A stretch of 8,649 nt of DNA from Chloroflexota bacterium (GTDB taxonomy: Bacteria > Chloroflexota > Limnocylindria > Limnocylindrales > CSP1-4). The stretch lies in the NCBI GenBank assembly GCA_021789355.1, contig JAJYJR010000234.1, positions 1 through 8,649 on the forward strand, given 5' to 3'. The translations under genes were made by a program, and so were the position numbers. Below the pieces are notes generated by a model. The model worked only from the letters and a program-made list of their open reading frames with translations, did no database searches and had not been told where the DNA came from. How positions within the stretch are numbered: position 1 is the first letter of the stretch; the number at the start of each line of letters is the position of its first letter. Of the stretch, positions 1-7,005 are shown one piece after another.

Positions 1-973
1 GGCTTCCGTAGGCCACCAGGTCGACGGCGAGCCCGCCCAGCCCCGCGAGCTGTGAACCGTAGAACACGAACACCTGCGTGACCAGGATCCAGACCAGCAG
101 GCCGCGCAGGAACCAGTGGTAGGCGCCGGCCCTGGAGCCGGGCAGCGCGAGGACGCCGCGCGCCACCAGCGCCGCGCCGGCCAGCGTCGAGAGGCTCTCG
201 CCCGCACGCGAGACGGTCCAGGTGACCGGGGCCGAGGCCGGCCCGAGCGTGAGCGCCAGCGCCAGGACCCCGAACACCGCCGCGACGGTATAGGCGACCA
301 CGGCCACCACGAGCGCCCGGTCGAACCACGCGTTCGCCGCGAGCCGCTCGTACGCGCCCGCCAGCCGGGCCGGGAGCGCCTCGACCCAGGTGTCGTGCTC
401 GACCGCCGCCGGCAGATCGTCCAGGTAGTGGCGCACCGCGGGGACGAGCGCCGAGTCTTTCGGCGCCTGCAGGAGCAGCCCCCGGATCCGCGCCCGGTCG
501 TGCGGGTCGATCGGCCGCTCCAGGTGCTCCTCCAGCAGGTCGAGCGCGTTCGCGAGGGACTCGCGCGGCGACAGCGGGCGGCGCCCCACCACGGCGCGCC
601 CGACCAGGAACAGCGCCACGAAGGCGACGTAGATGATCGCGACCGCCGGCCGGAAGAAGTAGTTGTTGTCGGAGGTGAGGAACTTCCCGATCTCGTCGAT
701 GAACGTCCCGAACCCGAGCCCGGCCACGATGGCCGCGACGTGCTGGACGGAGCGGTCGAGAAAGATCAGCAGCATGCCCAGCGCGATCAGCATCAGCAGG
801 CCGCCCCACAGCATGTGGGCAATGTGCAGCCCGCCGCCACCGACCTGCGGGTAGCCGGTCAGGGCCAGGAACGCCCGGATCCCCAGGAACGAGACCACCG
901 CCGAGACGAGGAAGGTCTCGAGGAGCGCGGCGGCGTCGGAGTTGCGCGCCCGGCGACGGAGGAGGTGGGGCAT
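1..973 (-). CDS. Polytopic membrane protein of unknown function (3' end outside window)
   Basis: The reverse strand is open from an ATG at 973-971 to the left edge, giving 324 residues without a stop; the C-terminus is missing. The protein starts MPHLLRRRARNSDAAALLET. Hydrophobic segments lie near residues 20-38, 54-72, 79-92 and 109-126. A hydrophilic, probably cytoplasmic stretch follows at about 130-215, then further hydrophobic segments near 220-243, 260-278 and 285-320. The most distinctive part is the loop at about 89-109, with FIDEIGKF (91-98), then TSDNN and FFRP. H50 and H53 sit just before the second helix. Charged D93/E94/K97 next to a membrane segment suggest a functional site, but I cannot assign a reaction or transported substrate. 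I have an impression of similar conserved hypothetical membrane proteins in actinobacteria, which is recollection and not a search. The start is supported by a -10 box exactly 7 nt upstream. The gene is divergent from everything else in the window. Plus-strand reading frames over this stretch are Arg/Pro-rich shadows. Confidence 0.8.
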   Translation of the reverse strand, partial: MPHLLRRRARNSDAAALLETFLVSAVVSFLGIRAFLALTGYPQVGGGGLHIAHMLWGGLLMLIALGMLLIFLDRSVQHVAAIVAGLGFGTFIDEIGKFLTSDNNYFFRPAVAIIYVAFVALFLVGRAVVGRRPLSPRESLANALDLLEEHLERPIDPHDRARIRGLLLQAPKDSALVPAVRHYLDDLPAAVEHDTWVEALPARLAGAYERLAANAWFDRALVVAVVAYTVAAVFGVLALALTLGPASAPVTWTVSRAGESLSTLAGAALVARGVLALPGSRAGAYHWFLRGLLVWILVTQVFVFYGSQLAGLGGLAVDLVAYGS

Positions 974-986
974 GGGCGGGAGGATA
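974..986 (-). promoter_or_regulatory. Leaderless -10 promoter element of the membrane protein gene
   Basis: Read on the minus strand, TATCCT (986-981) fits the TANNNT -10 pattern and is followed by 7 nt (CCCGCCC) and then the ATG at 973. Transcription would therefore begin at or next to the start codon, giving a leaderless mRNA. No Shine-Dalgarno sequence fits between. No convincing -35 hexamer is visible. The same spacing recurs at 7179-7191 and 7912-7923. Confidence 0.5.
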
Positions 987-1203
987 CGGGCACACGGGGC
1001 GAACCGCGCCTCTCACCTGGGCGCGGGTGGCTGCGCGCTCGCAAGTGTGCGGCTGGGCTCTGGGCTGGACCCACCTGCCGGTCTGGTGCCCAGGCCCGCT
1101 GATCCTCAGCACCTGCCCGCTGCCACCTGGGCCCCGCGGTGCCCGACCCAGCGCGGAGAGTCACGGCTCTAGTGCCCAAATGCGGTGCCGGGGACGACTG
1201 ATA

Positions 1204-1217
1204 GTGCCAGTTGGCAC
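1204..1217. promoter_or_regulatory. Upstream palindrome GTGCCA-GT-TGGCAC (candidate operator)
   Basis: Perfect 6-bp inverted repeat with a 2-bp centre, about 42-55 bp before the -35 hexamer at 1259. Its left half belongs to the GATAGTGCCAG word that reappears at the -10 region of the promoter. Size and symmetry suit a dimeric helix-turn-helix regulator. The position suggests an auxiliary or activator site. The identity of the regulator is unknown. Confidence 0.4.
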
Positions 1218-1258
1218 CATCTTCCAGGGCAATGGGCCTGGGCCACCCAGCATGATTC

Positions 1259-1288
1259 TTGACACCACAGTGGTACTGGCCCGATAGT
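1259..1288 (+). promoter_or_regulatory. Sigma-70-type promoter of the secreted-protein gene
   Basis: TTGACA (1259-1264) is a perfect consensus -35 hexamer. After an 18-bp spacer comes GATAGT (1283-1288), matching four of six positions of TATAAT. Predicted transcription start is near 1295, leaving a 5' leader of about 55 nt that holds the ribosome-binding site at 1335-1341. This makes the GTG at 1293 an unlikely start codon. It is the only consensus-like -35/-10 pair I see in the window. Confidence 0.6.
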
Positions 1289-1292
1289 ACCA
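1271..1292. promoter_or_regulatory. Promoter-overlapping inverted repeat (candidate operator)
   Basis: TGGTACT (1271-1277) and AGTACCA (1286-1292) form a perfect 7-bp inverted repeat with an 8-bp centre. The right half covers most of the -10 hexamer and the left half lies in the spacer, so a bound protein would block RNA polymerase. The half-site is a one-base variant of the AGTGCCA half-site at 1203-1209, suggesting the same regulator binds both. As RNA it would fall upstream of the predicted start, so a transcribed hairpin is unlikely. Confidence 0.5.
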
Positions 1293-1334
1293 GTGCCCAA
1301 GCGCCTTCCGTTCGGGTGCCATCGCGCAAACGAA

Positions 1335-1341
1335 GAGGGGA
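1335..1341 (+). promoter_or_regulatory. Ribosome-binding site deciding the start at 1350
   Basis: GAGGGGA lies 8 nt before ATG 1350-1352, a normal Shine-Dalgarno distance. It selects this ATG over the in-frame GTG at 1293, which has no such site and lies at or before the predicted transcription start. Confidence 0.65.
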
Positions 1342-1349
1342 TCCTGTCG

Positions 1350-2915
1350 ATGTATCGCGGCCTGACTCGCGGCCTGCAGTTGGTATCCCGCAAGCGAGGC
1401 CGCGCGCTCGCGGTTCTCGCGTCCACCTTCCTCATCTGGGGTGCCCTCGGCGCTCCTGCCGATGCCGGAACCACCACCAAGCCGTACGGTGCGGCTGCCA
1501 CGGCTTCGATGTTCGCCGGGGGCACGTACGACGGCAGCATCCCACAGTACGGCTTCGTCACCTACACGATCACCAACAATGCGTCGCCGCAGGACATCGG
1601 CTCGGCGAACATCGTCGTCCCGGCCGGGATTACTGTCACGGTCACACTCGGGACGTCCCTCGCGGCGCCGGTCGAGACCAACAACCTCGGCGAGACGCCG
1701 CAGCCCAGTGCCATATACGAGAACGGCGTGACCTATCAGGGCAAGAAGAAGATCACTGGGCCGGTGGTGGCGCTCCGCGACCTCAACCTGCCTCCGCTGG
1801 CGAGCGTGACCGTCTCGATCCCCGCCACGATGGAGTGCTCTCCCGCCCACGCGCCGTACAACTGGTACAGCGAGGTCAAGCAGTCGAACGATTTCAGCGG
1901 CGTCCCCGGCAACGACTTCGTCGTCAGCGGCGGCATCTTCCCCCCGACCGCACAGGCGGGCGACTGCAGCCTCGCGTGGGTGACTCAGCCCAATGACGCC
2001 GGCGCGGGCGACCTCGTCACCAACACCGCGTTCGACCCATCCGGTCCGCCGGTCTCGGTGACGCTGCTCGACGGATCCGGGACGCTTCCCGTGACGTGGT
2101 GGACCAACCCCGTCACCATCGACCGGGCCGACTTCAACCCGACCTACGCCGGCCCGGCGAGCAAGACCCCGCTCTCCACGGGCACCCAGGGCCCCGCCGG
2201 CACGTGGACCTTCGCACCGACCGTCGCGGCGGCGGGATACGGTTATCACTTCCACGCGACCACGATGCTCGAGGATGGATCGTCCACGTGGGCCGACTCG
2301 GGCTCGTTCAACATCCAGTACTCGGTTGGTGATTGCTCGACGCCTGGTAACTGCAAAGCCTCCGAGCCGAGCAATGGCAAGACCGCGGCGAGCCTGGACA
2401 CGGTCGCCAGCCTGAACAACCAGGAGTTGTCGGCCTACGCGTTCCTGTCGATCAATCCGGGCAACACGTCGCAGACCACCCTCTGCAACTACACGCCCGT
2501 GGCGGGCGATGGCTCGTCCGACCTCGTCTACTTCGGGGTCACGACGACGAACTCAGCGGGCAACCAAAAGGTCACGATCACCTTGTCCAAGTCGTACGTG
2601 ACCAAGTCGGCCTCGAAGTACAACCTCTGCTACCGCAAGGTCGGCGGGACATTCCCCGTGAAGTCGGGAACACTGCCCTGGTACACGTACACCGATGGCT
2701 CGTCGAACCAGGGGGACGCGAATGGGGCCCCCACCGGTACCGTCGCATTCGAAGATGGCGTCCTTCCGCAGTGCGTGAATGGCGTGACTGTGAACACCGT
2801 TACCAATCCCTGCTACCTCTCGATCAGCAAGGTTTCCGGGGGCGGTCCAACGAACGGTGCCATGCAGGCCGTCGTCCTCATCCAGGCCGGAGACCCGCCG
2901 ATGCGGCTCTACTGA
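1350..2915 (+). CDS. Secreted, cysteine-containing protein of unknown function
   Basis: 521 residues. The N-terminus is a clear Sec-type signal peptide: basic residues through R18 (RKRGR at 14-18), a hydrophobic core at about 19-35, and an APADA-G cleavage region near residues 35-40. The mature chain is rich in Thr, Ser, Gly, Asn and Val with alternating polar and apolar stretches (YTITNN; NIVVPAGITVTVTLG), which predicts beta-sandwich or Ig-like folds and no further membrane segments. Eight cysteines (163, 206, 329, 335, 379, 427, 475, 488) are probably disulfide-bonded outside the cell. The chain may comprise about three beta domains, with a boundary near the C329-x5-C335 pair. I see no catalytic motif, LPXTG signal or C-terminal anchor helix. 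I recognise no named family. An adhesin, cell-surface or matrix protein is possible but only a guess. Its own promoter with operator-like palindromes implies regulated expression, and a strong stem-loop closes the gene. Confidence 0.85.
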   Translation: MYRGLTRGLQLVSRKRGRALAVLASTFLIWGALGAPADAGTTTKPYGAAATASMFAGGTYDGSIPQYGFVTYTITNNASPQDIGSANIVVPAGITVTVTLGTSLAAPVETNNLGETPQPSAIYENGVTYQGKKKITGPVVALRDLNLPPLASVTVSIPATMECSPAHAPYNWYSEVKQSNDFSGVPGNDFVVSGGIFPPTAQAGDCSLAWVTQPNDAGAGDLVTNTAFDPSGPPVSVTLLDGSGTLPVTWWTNPVTIDRADFNPTYAGPASKTPLSTGTQGPAGTWTFAPTVAAAGYGYHFHATTMLEDGSSTWADSGSFNIQYSVGDCSTPGNCKASEPSNGKTAASLDTVASLNNQELSAYAFLSINPGNTSQTTLCNYTPVAGDGSSDLVYFGVTTTNSAGNQKVTITLSKSYVTKSASKYNLCYRKVGGTFPVKSGTLPWYTYTDGSSNQGDANGAPTGTVAFEDGVLPQCVNGVTVNTVTNPCYLSISKVSGGGPTNGAMQAVVLIQAGDPPMRLY

Positions 2916-2923
2916 GACTGATG

Positions 2924-2961
2924 TCAAAGGCCCCGCCCGCATCTGCGGGCGGGGCCTTTGA
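2924..2961 (+). terminator. Perfect 17-bp GC-rich stem-loop between the secreted-protein and cyclase genes
   Basis: TCAAAGGCCCCGCCCGC (2924-2940), a 4-nt loop (ATCT) and the exact complement (2945-2961) form a flawless stem beginning 9 nt after the TGA at 2915. The right arm ends in CCTTTGA, so there is only a TTT within the stem and no U-tract after it. That fits intrinsic terminators of GC-rich bacteria or a 3' mRNA stabiliser. Only 15 nt separate it from the next start codon, so it may act as a partial barrier controlling read-through into the cyclase gene. Confidence 0.75.
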
Positions 2962-2965
2962 ATTC

Positions 2966-2973
2966 AGGGGGAG
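2966..2973 (+). promoter_or_regulatory. Ribosome-binding site of the cyclase gene
   Basis: AGGGGGAG lies 3 nt before the GTG at 2977 (5 nt if only AGGGGG pairs). The terminator stem ends at 2961, so no earlier start is plausible, and no in-frame start lies between here and the first zinc-ribbon cysteine. The site is squeezed between the stem and the start codon, so folding of the upstream stem could expose or mask it. Confidence 0.6.
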
Positions 2974-2976
2974 CCC

Positions 2977-5900
2977 GTGGAAGATCCCCACAGCGATACG
3001 GATGTTGGGCTGATCACGTGCCCGGCGTGCGGGGAAGCGAACCCGGACAGGTTCAGGCTCTGCAGCTTCTGCGGGACGCCCCTGTCGCTCGACCGTGTGC
3101 CGGATCTGGTCCGCCGCGTCGTTACGATCGTCCAGTCGGACCTCAAGGGCTCGACTGCGCTCGGCGAGAGGCTCGACCCGGAGTCGCTCCGCGAGGTCCT
3201 CACCCGGTACTTCGACGAGATGCGGGTCGTCTTCGAGGGTCACGGCGGGACGATCGAGAAGATCATCGGCGATGCGATCGTCGCGGTCTTCGGCCTGCCG
3301 ATCGGGCGTGACGACGATCCGGTCCGGGCCGTCGAGGCCGCCTGGGAGAGCGTCCTCGCCCTCGCCGCCCTGAATGACCGGCTCGAGCTGGAATGGGGCG
3401 TCCGCCTCGTCAACCGGACCGGCGTCGCGACGGGCGAGGTCACCGTAGGCGAGGCCAGCGGCGGCCAGCACGTCCTGACCGGCGACGTGGTCCGCCACGC
3501 CGTCGCGATGGAGCAGAGCTGCCGGCCGCTCGGCGTCCTGCTCGCGGATTCGACCTTCGCCCTCGTGGCCGATGCGGTGGAGGCCGAGCCTGCGGTGACG
3601 CTCACCTTGAAGGGCATGGACGAGACCGTCGTTGCCCACCAGTTGACACGGCTGCTCGCACCCGAGGAGCGTGGACCCATCGCCTCGGCACTCACCGCGG
3701 CCGCACGCGCAGCCCTCCCCGCATCCTCCGACGCCCGTGCCTGCCCGGCGTGCGGGGCCGAGAACCCCGAGCGGGGCCGGATCTGCGGGATGTGCGGCGG
3801 ATCGCTCGCCGTGACCGCCAAGACGCACGAGACCCGGCGGACCGTCACCCTCGTCTTCGCCGACCCGAAGCCGACGAGCCTCACCGGCGGACAGCCGGAC
3901 CCCGCCGCGCTCAAGGACGTCATGACCCGTTACTTCGACGAGATGCGGCGAATCCTCGAGCGTCACGGGGCGACCGTCGAAAAGTTCATCGGCGATGCGG
4001 TCATGGCGGTCTTCGGGATCCCCGTGCGCCACGAGGACGACGCGCTGCGCGCCGTACGCGCCGCGCTCGACATGCAGCAGGCGCTTCCTGCCCTCAACGA
4101 CGAATTCGTCGCGCGCCACGGCATCGAGCTGTTGAACCACATCGGCGTCAACACCGGTGAGGTCGTCGCGGGTGACGCGAGCGTGGGCCAGCGGCTCGTC
4201 AGCGGCGATGCCGTCAACGTCGCGGCCCGCCTCGAGCAGGCCGCAAACGCCCGGGAGGTGTTGATCGGCCCGCTGACCTATGGCCTCGTCCGCGCCGCCG
4301 TCGAGGTCGAGGACGTCGAGCCGCTCACGCTCAAGGGCAAGAGCGAGCCGTTCGCCGCCTACCGGCTCATCGCCGTCCGGTCCGCCGAGCAGGGGAGCCG
4401 CGCCCGCGAGACGCCGATGGTCGGCCGCGAGGAGGAGATGGCGGCACTCCGGAGGGGCCTCCACGATGCCGGCCGAACCGGGAGGCCACGCCTTGTCACA
4501 GTGATCGGCGATGCCGGGGTCGGCAAGACCCGGCTCGTGCGCGAGTTCCTGGGCGGCGTCTCCGCCGACTCCCTCGTCATCAAGGGCCGCTGTCTCCCGT
4601 ATGGCGACGGCATCACGTTCTGGCCACTGATCGACATGGTCCGCAGGGCCGCGGCGATCCGCGATGACGATCCCCACGAATATGCGATCGGGCGGATCGC
4701 CGGGGTGGTCGGACGAGACGACGCGGAGATCACAGACCGGATCGCGTCCGTCATCGGTCTCTCGACGACGACCTACCAGATCGCCGAGCTGTTCTGGGCG
4801 ATCCGGCGGTTCTTCGAGACCCTGGCCCGCGACGCTCCTCTCGTCGTCGTGTTCGACGATATCCACTGGGCAGAGGAGACGCTTCTCGAGCTGATCCGGC
4901 ACATCGTGGGGACGGCCTCTGCGCCGATCCTCCTGCTCTGCACTGCCCGCACCGAGCTGCTCGAGTCCCAGACCGACTGGGGGGAGGGTGACCGCCAGGC
5001 GCGGCTCGTCCTGGTGCCCCTGTCGCAGAACGAGGCGGGCAAGGTCGTCCAGAACCTCCTGGGCGGCGCGGGCCTGTCTGACGCGGTCGCGGCGAGGATC
5101 GTGGAGGCCGCCGAGGGAAACCCCCTCTTCGTCGAGCAGGTGCTCTCGATGCTCGTGGACAACGGCACGCTCCAGTTCGAGGGCGGCGCGTGGCGCGCGG
5201 TCGGCGACCTGTCGCAGCTCGCCATCCCGCCGACCGTTCATGCGCTCGTCGCGGCCCGGCTCGACGCGCTCCCCGGCGATGAGCGCGCCGTGGTGGATCC
5301 CGCTTCCGTGATCGGGTTGACCTTCGCCGAGCCGGCCGTCGAGGTGCTCGTCGACGAGACCGACCCACACGAAGTGCCCGCGCTGCTCGCGCGCGTGGCG
5401 CGCAAGCAGATGATCCGTCCCGCGTCCGGGGTGTCGGCGACCCCGGAGTCGTACCGCTTCCAGCACCTCGTCATCCGCGATGCGGCCTACCAGGGGCTCC
5501 TGAAGCGGTCGCGCGCGCTGCTCCACGAGCGGTTCGTGGAGTGGGCCGACCGCGTGAATGCCGAGCAGGATCGCGCGCTCGAGTTCGAGGAGGTCCTGGG
5601 CTACCATCTCGAGCAGGCGTACCTGTACCGGACGCAGCTCGGGCCGCTCGACGAGCACGGCGTCACGCTGGGGATCCGGGCGTCCCAGCGGCTTCACTCC
5701 GCCGGTGACCGCGCGCTCGCACGAGGCGACCTTCCGGCGGCGACCGGCCTCCTGACCCGGGCCGCTGCCCTGCTGCCCTCCGTCGACCTGGAGCGGGCGA
5801 GGATTCTCACCAAGGCGGGCGGCGCTCGGATGGAATCCGGCCAGTTCGAGGCCGCCGACGAGGCATTCGGCGAGGCGATCGCGATCGCGCGCGAGAACAC

Positions 5901-6963
5901 CGATGAGACTCTGGCGCTCACGATCGAGATGGACCGGCTGTACCTGCACTATCTCACTGGCACGGCAGGCTCCGACGATGAGGTGCTGGCGACGACGATG
6001 CGGGCGATCGACCAGCTGGCGGCCGCAGGGGCGGACGACGGGTTGGCGCGCGCCTATCGACTGCGCGGCTCGGTCGAGCTCACGGCCGGTCGGTGGGCCG
6101 CGACCGAGGAGGCGGCGGCACTGCTCATCGAGCATGCCGGGCGCGCCGGTAACGCCTTGATGCGCACCCGATCGCTGCCTAATCTGGCGAACCTCGCCAT
6201 CTACGCACCCACGCCGGTGAGCGAGGGCCTCCGCCGCTGCGAGGAACTGCTTCCCCAGGTCGCATCAGATCGACGTGCGTCGGCCGTCGTCCTCCGAGCA
6301 GCAGCCCGGTTGCACGCCATGGCCGGCGACTTCGAGCGGGCGCGGCGGGAGTACCGGGAGGCACGCCGCACCTACGTGGAGCTGGGCTGGAATTTCGACG
6401 CTGCCACCTGCTCCCTGGATGGGGCGGCGATCGAGTTGCTGGCCGGGAATGCAGCGGCAGCGGAGCGCGAACTTCGAGAGGATCTCCGCACGCTGCGCGA
6501 CATGGGCGACCGCAACTGGTCGCCGGCGACCGCATCGCTCCTCGCCCTGTCGCTCATCGCCCAGGGACGCCACGAGGAGGCGGGCGCGTTCGCGCGGATG
6601 GGCGAGGCGGACGCGTCACCCGAGGACATCTTCACGCAAGTGCTGTGGCGACGCGCCAGATCCGAGATTCTCATGGCCGCCCACGAGCCCACCCAGGGCC
6701 TGACGAAGGCGACCGAGGCCGTCGAGCTTGCCCGTGGGTCGGACGACCCAACCCAGCTGGCAGACTCGCTCGTCACCCTGGGCGGGGCATTGCAGGCTGT
6801 GTCGAGATGTGACGACGCGCGAGTTGCGCTGCTGGAGGCGCTGACCCTCTACGACGCCAAGGAGAACACCGCGGCCGCGGCCGCGGTCCGGGCCGCATGG
6901 CCCGAGTTGTCCCAGCGTCCACCTGACAGGGTCATCCCTGCGCAGGGCGTCGCCGCGAGTTGA
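2977..6963 (+). CDS. Tandem zinc-ribbon/class III cyclase protein with P-loop NTPase and helical-repeat tail
   Basis: 1328 residues, GTG start. Domain order: zinc ribbon 1 (C15, C18, C29, C32); cyclase domain 1 (about 44-225) with metal aspartates D55 and D99 and K95; zinc ribbon 2 (C256, C259, C270, C273); cyclase domain 2 (about 285-467) with D296, D340, K336, N414 and R418. A STAND/AAA-type NTPase follows, with Walker A GDAGVGKT (511-518) and Walker B VVVFDDIHW (to 631), then EGNPLFVEQ near 713 and FQHLVIRDAAYQ from 828. The tail (about 895-1315) is alpha-helical with TPR-like repeats. Class III cyclases make cAMP or cGMP from ATP or GTP. The NTPase and helical repeats usually act as a nucleotide-dependent sensing scaffold. 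There is no membrane segment, so it should be cytosolic. Domain 1 has R173 and A177 where Asn and Arg are expected, so only one composite active site looks complete. The input signal and the ATP/GTP preference cannot be read from the sequence. The gene probably relies on read-through or a promoter I cannot see. Confidence 0.92.
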   Translation: MEDPHSDTDVGLITCPACGEANPDRFRLCSFCGTPLSLDRVPDLVRRVVTIVQSDLKGSTALGERLDPESLREVLTRYFDEMRVVFEGHGGTIEKIIGDAIVAVFGLPIGRDDDPVRAVEAAWESVLALAALNDRLELEWGVRLVNRTGVATGEVTVGEASGGQHVLTGDVVRHAVAMEQSCRPLGVLLADSTFALVADAVEAEPAVTLTLKGMDETVVAHQLTRLLAPEERGPIASALTAAARAALPASSDARACPACGAENPERGRICGMCGGSLAVTAKTHETRRTVTLVFADPKPTSLTGGQPDPAALKDVMTRYFDEMRRILERHGATVEKFIGDAVMAVFGIPVRHEDDALRAVRAALDMQQALPALNDEFVARHGIELLNHIGVNTGEVVAGDASVGQRLVSGDAVNVAARLEQAANAREVLIGPLTYGLVRAAVEVEDVEPLTLKGKSEPFAAYRLIAVRSAEQGSRARETPMVGREEEMAALRRGLHDAGRTGRPRLVTVIGDAGVGKTRLVREFLGGVSADSLVIKGRCLPYGDGITFWPLIDMVRRAAAIRDDDPHEYAIGRIAGVVGRDDAEITDRIASVIGLSTTTYQIAELFWAIRRFFETLARDAPLVVVFDDIHWAEETLLELIRHIVGTASAPILLLCTARTELLESQTDWGEGDRQARLVLVPLSQNEAGKVVQNLLGGAGLSDAVAARIVEAAEGNPLFVEQVLSMLVDNGTLQFEGGAWRAVGDLSQLAIPPTVHALVAARLDALPGDERAVVDPASVIGLTFAEPAVEVLVDETDPHEVPALLARVARKQMIRPASGVSATPESYRFQHLVIRDAAYQGLLKRSRALLHERFVEWADRVNAEQDRALEFEEVLGYHLEQAYLYRTQLGPLDEHGVTLGIRASQRLHSAGDRALARGDLPAATGLLTRAAALLPSVDLERARILTKAGGARMESGQFEAADEAFGEAIAIARENTDETLALTIEMDRLYLHYLTGTAGSDDEVLATTMRAIDQLAAAGADDGLARAYRLRGSVELTAGRWAATEEAAALLIEHAGRAGNALMRTRSLPNLANLAIYAPTPVSEGLRRCEELLPQVASDRRASAVVLRAAARLHAMAGDFERARREYREARRTYVELGWNFDAATCSLDGAAIELLAGNAAAAERELREDLRTLRDMGDRNWSPATASLLALSLIAQGRHEEAGAFARMGEADASPEDIFTQVLWRRARSEILMAAHEPTQGLTKATEAVELARGSDDPTQLADSLVTLGGALQAVSRCDDARVALLEALTLYDAKENTAAAAAVRAAWPELSQRPPDRVIPAQGVAAS
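3019..4464 (+). repeat. Intragenic duplication, two diverged units with exact 723-nt (241-codon) period
   Basis: Landmarks recur at a constant 723-nt offset: TGCCCGGCGTGCGGGG at 3019 and 3742; TACTTCGACGAGATGCGG at 3208 and 3931; the metal-Asp codons at 3271 and 3994; the Asn-Asp codons at 3373 and 4096; the GD(V/A)V codons at 3481 and 4204; the LTLKG codons at 3601 and 4324. The two units are therefore collinear with no net insertion or deletion over at least about 600 nt. They have diverged considerably in protein sequence. The end at 4464 is set by the period. Similarity fades by about 4380, where the NTPase linker begins. Confidence 0.85.
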
Positions 6964-6967
6964 GCGG

Positions 6968-7005
6968 GGTCCGTCAGCGCCTTCCACGATGACTGGCTGA
7001 CGACC
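6968..7005 (+). terminator. Weak hairpin after the cyclase gene (possible terminator)
   Basis: CGTCAGC (6972-6978) pairs with GCTGACG (6996-7002) around a 17-nt loop. The pairing can extend through GGT/ACC to 6968 and 7005 if one C is bulged. It begins 5 nt after the TGA at 6961-6963. There is no T-tract and the loop is long, so it is a weak terminator candidate at best. Confidence 0.3.

Larger units (their letters stand above)
1169..1300. repeat. Cluster of AGTGCC/AGTACC half-sites and palindromes in the intergenic region
   Basis: Short related words recur upstream of the secreted-protein gene. AGTGCCCAA occurs at 1171-1179 and again at 1292-1300. GATAGTGCCAG (1200-1210) matches GATAGTACCAG (1283-1293) with one change. 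TGGCAC (1212-1217) and TGGTACT (1271-1277) are the inverted forms. A smaller inverted repeat, CTGGG/CCCAG, lies at 1238-1250. This stretch is also visibly less GC-rich than the flanking genes. It looks like an array of binding sites for a dimeric repressor or activator. The 9-bp direct repeat flanking about 112 bp could alternatively be a target-site duplication around a degenerate small element, but no terminal inverted repeats support that. The remainder of the non-coding stretch (987-1168) shows nothing I can interpret. Confidence 0.5.

Noticed and set aside
116..1102. 328-codon plus-strand open frame over the first kilobase
   Set aside because: It reads as Arg/Pro/Gly/Glu-rich nonsense, while the opposite strand gives a coherent multi-helix membrane protein with a promoter-supported start.
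1110..1300. Possible tRNA or small RNA in the divergent intergenic region
   Set aside because: The inverted repeats are short, do not form a cloverleaf, and no T-loop sequence such as GGTTCGAATCC is present; the pattern fits DNA-binding sites better.
1171..1300. Miniature transposable element flanked by a 9-bp AGTGCCCAA duplication
   Set aside because: No terminal inverted repeats were found inside the flanks, and the repeated words relate to the promoter palindromes; kept only as an alternative.
1293..1349. Upstream in-frame GTG start extending the secreted protein by 19 residues
   Set aside because: It lies at or before the predicted transcription start, has no ribosome-binding site, and would bury the signal peptide behind a polar extension.
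1161..2255. 364-codon minus-strand open frame opposite the secreted-protein gene
   Set aside because: Antisense shadow. The plus strand has a promoter, ribosome-binding site, signal peptide and terminator.
2878..6135. 1085-codon open frame on the minus strand opposite the cyclase gene
   Set aside because: It is antisense to a gene with clear zinc-ribbon, cyclase and P-loop motifs. Its product is Arg/Gly/Asp/His-rich with no recognisable domain. High GC at third positions of the real gene leaves the antisense frame free of stops.
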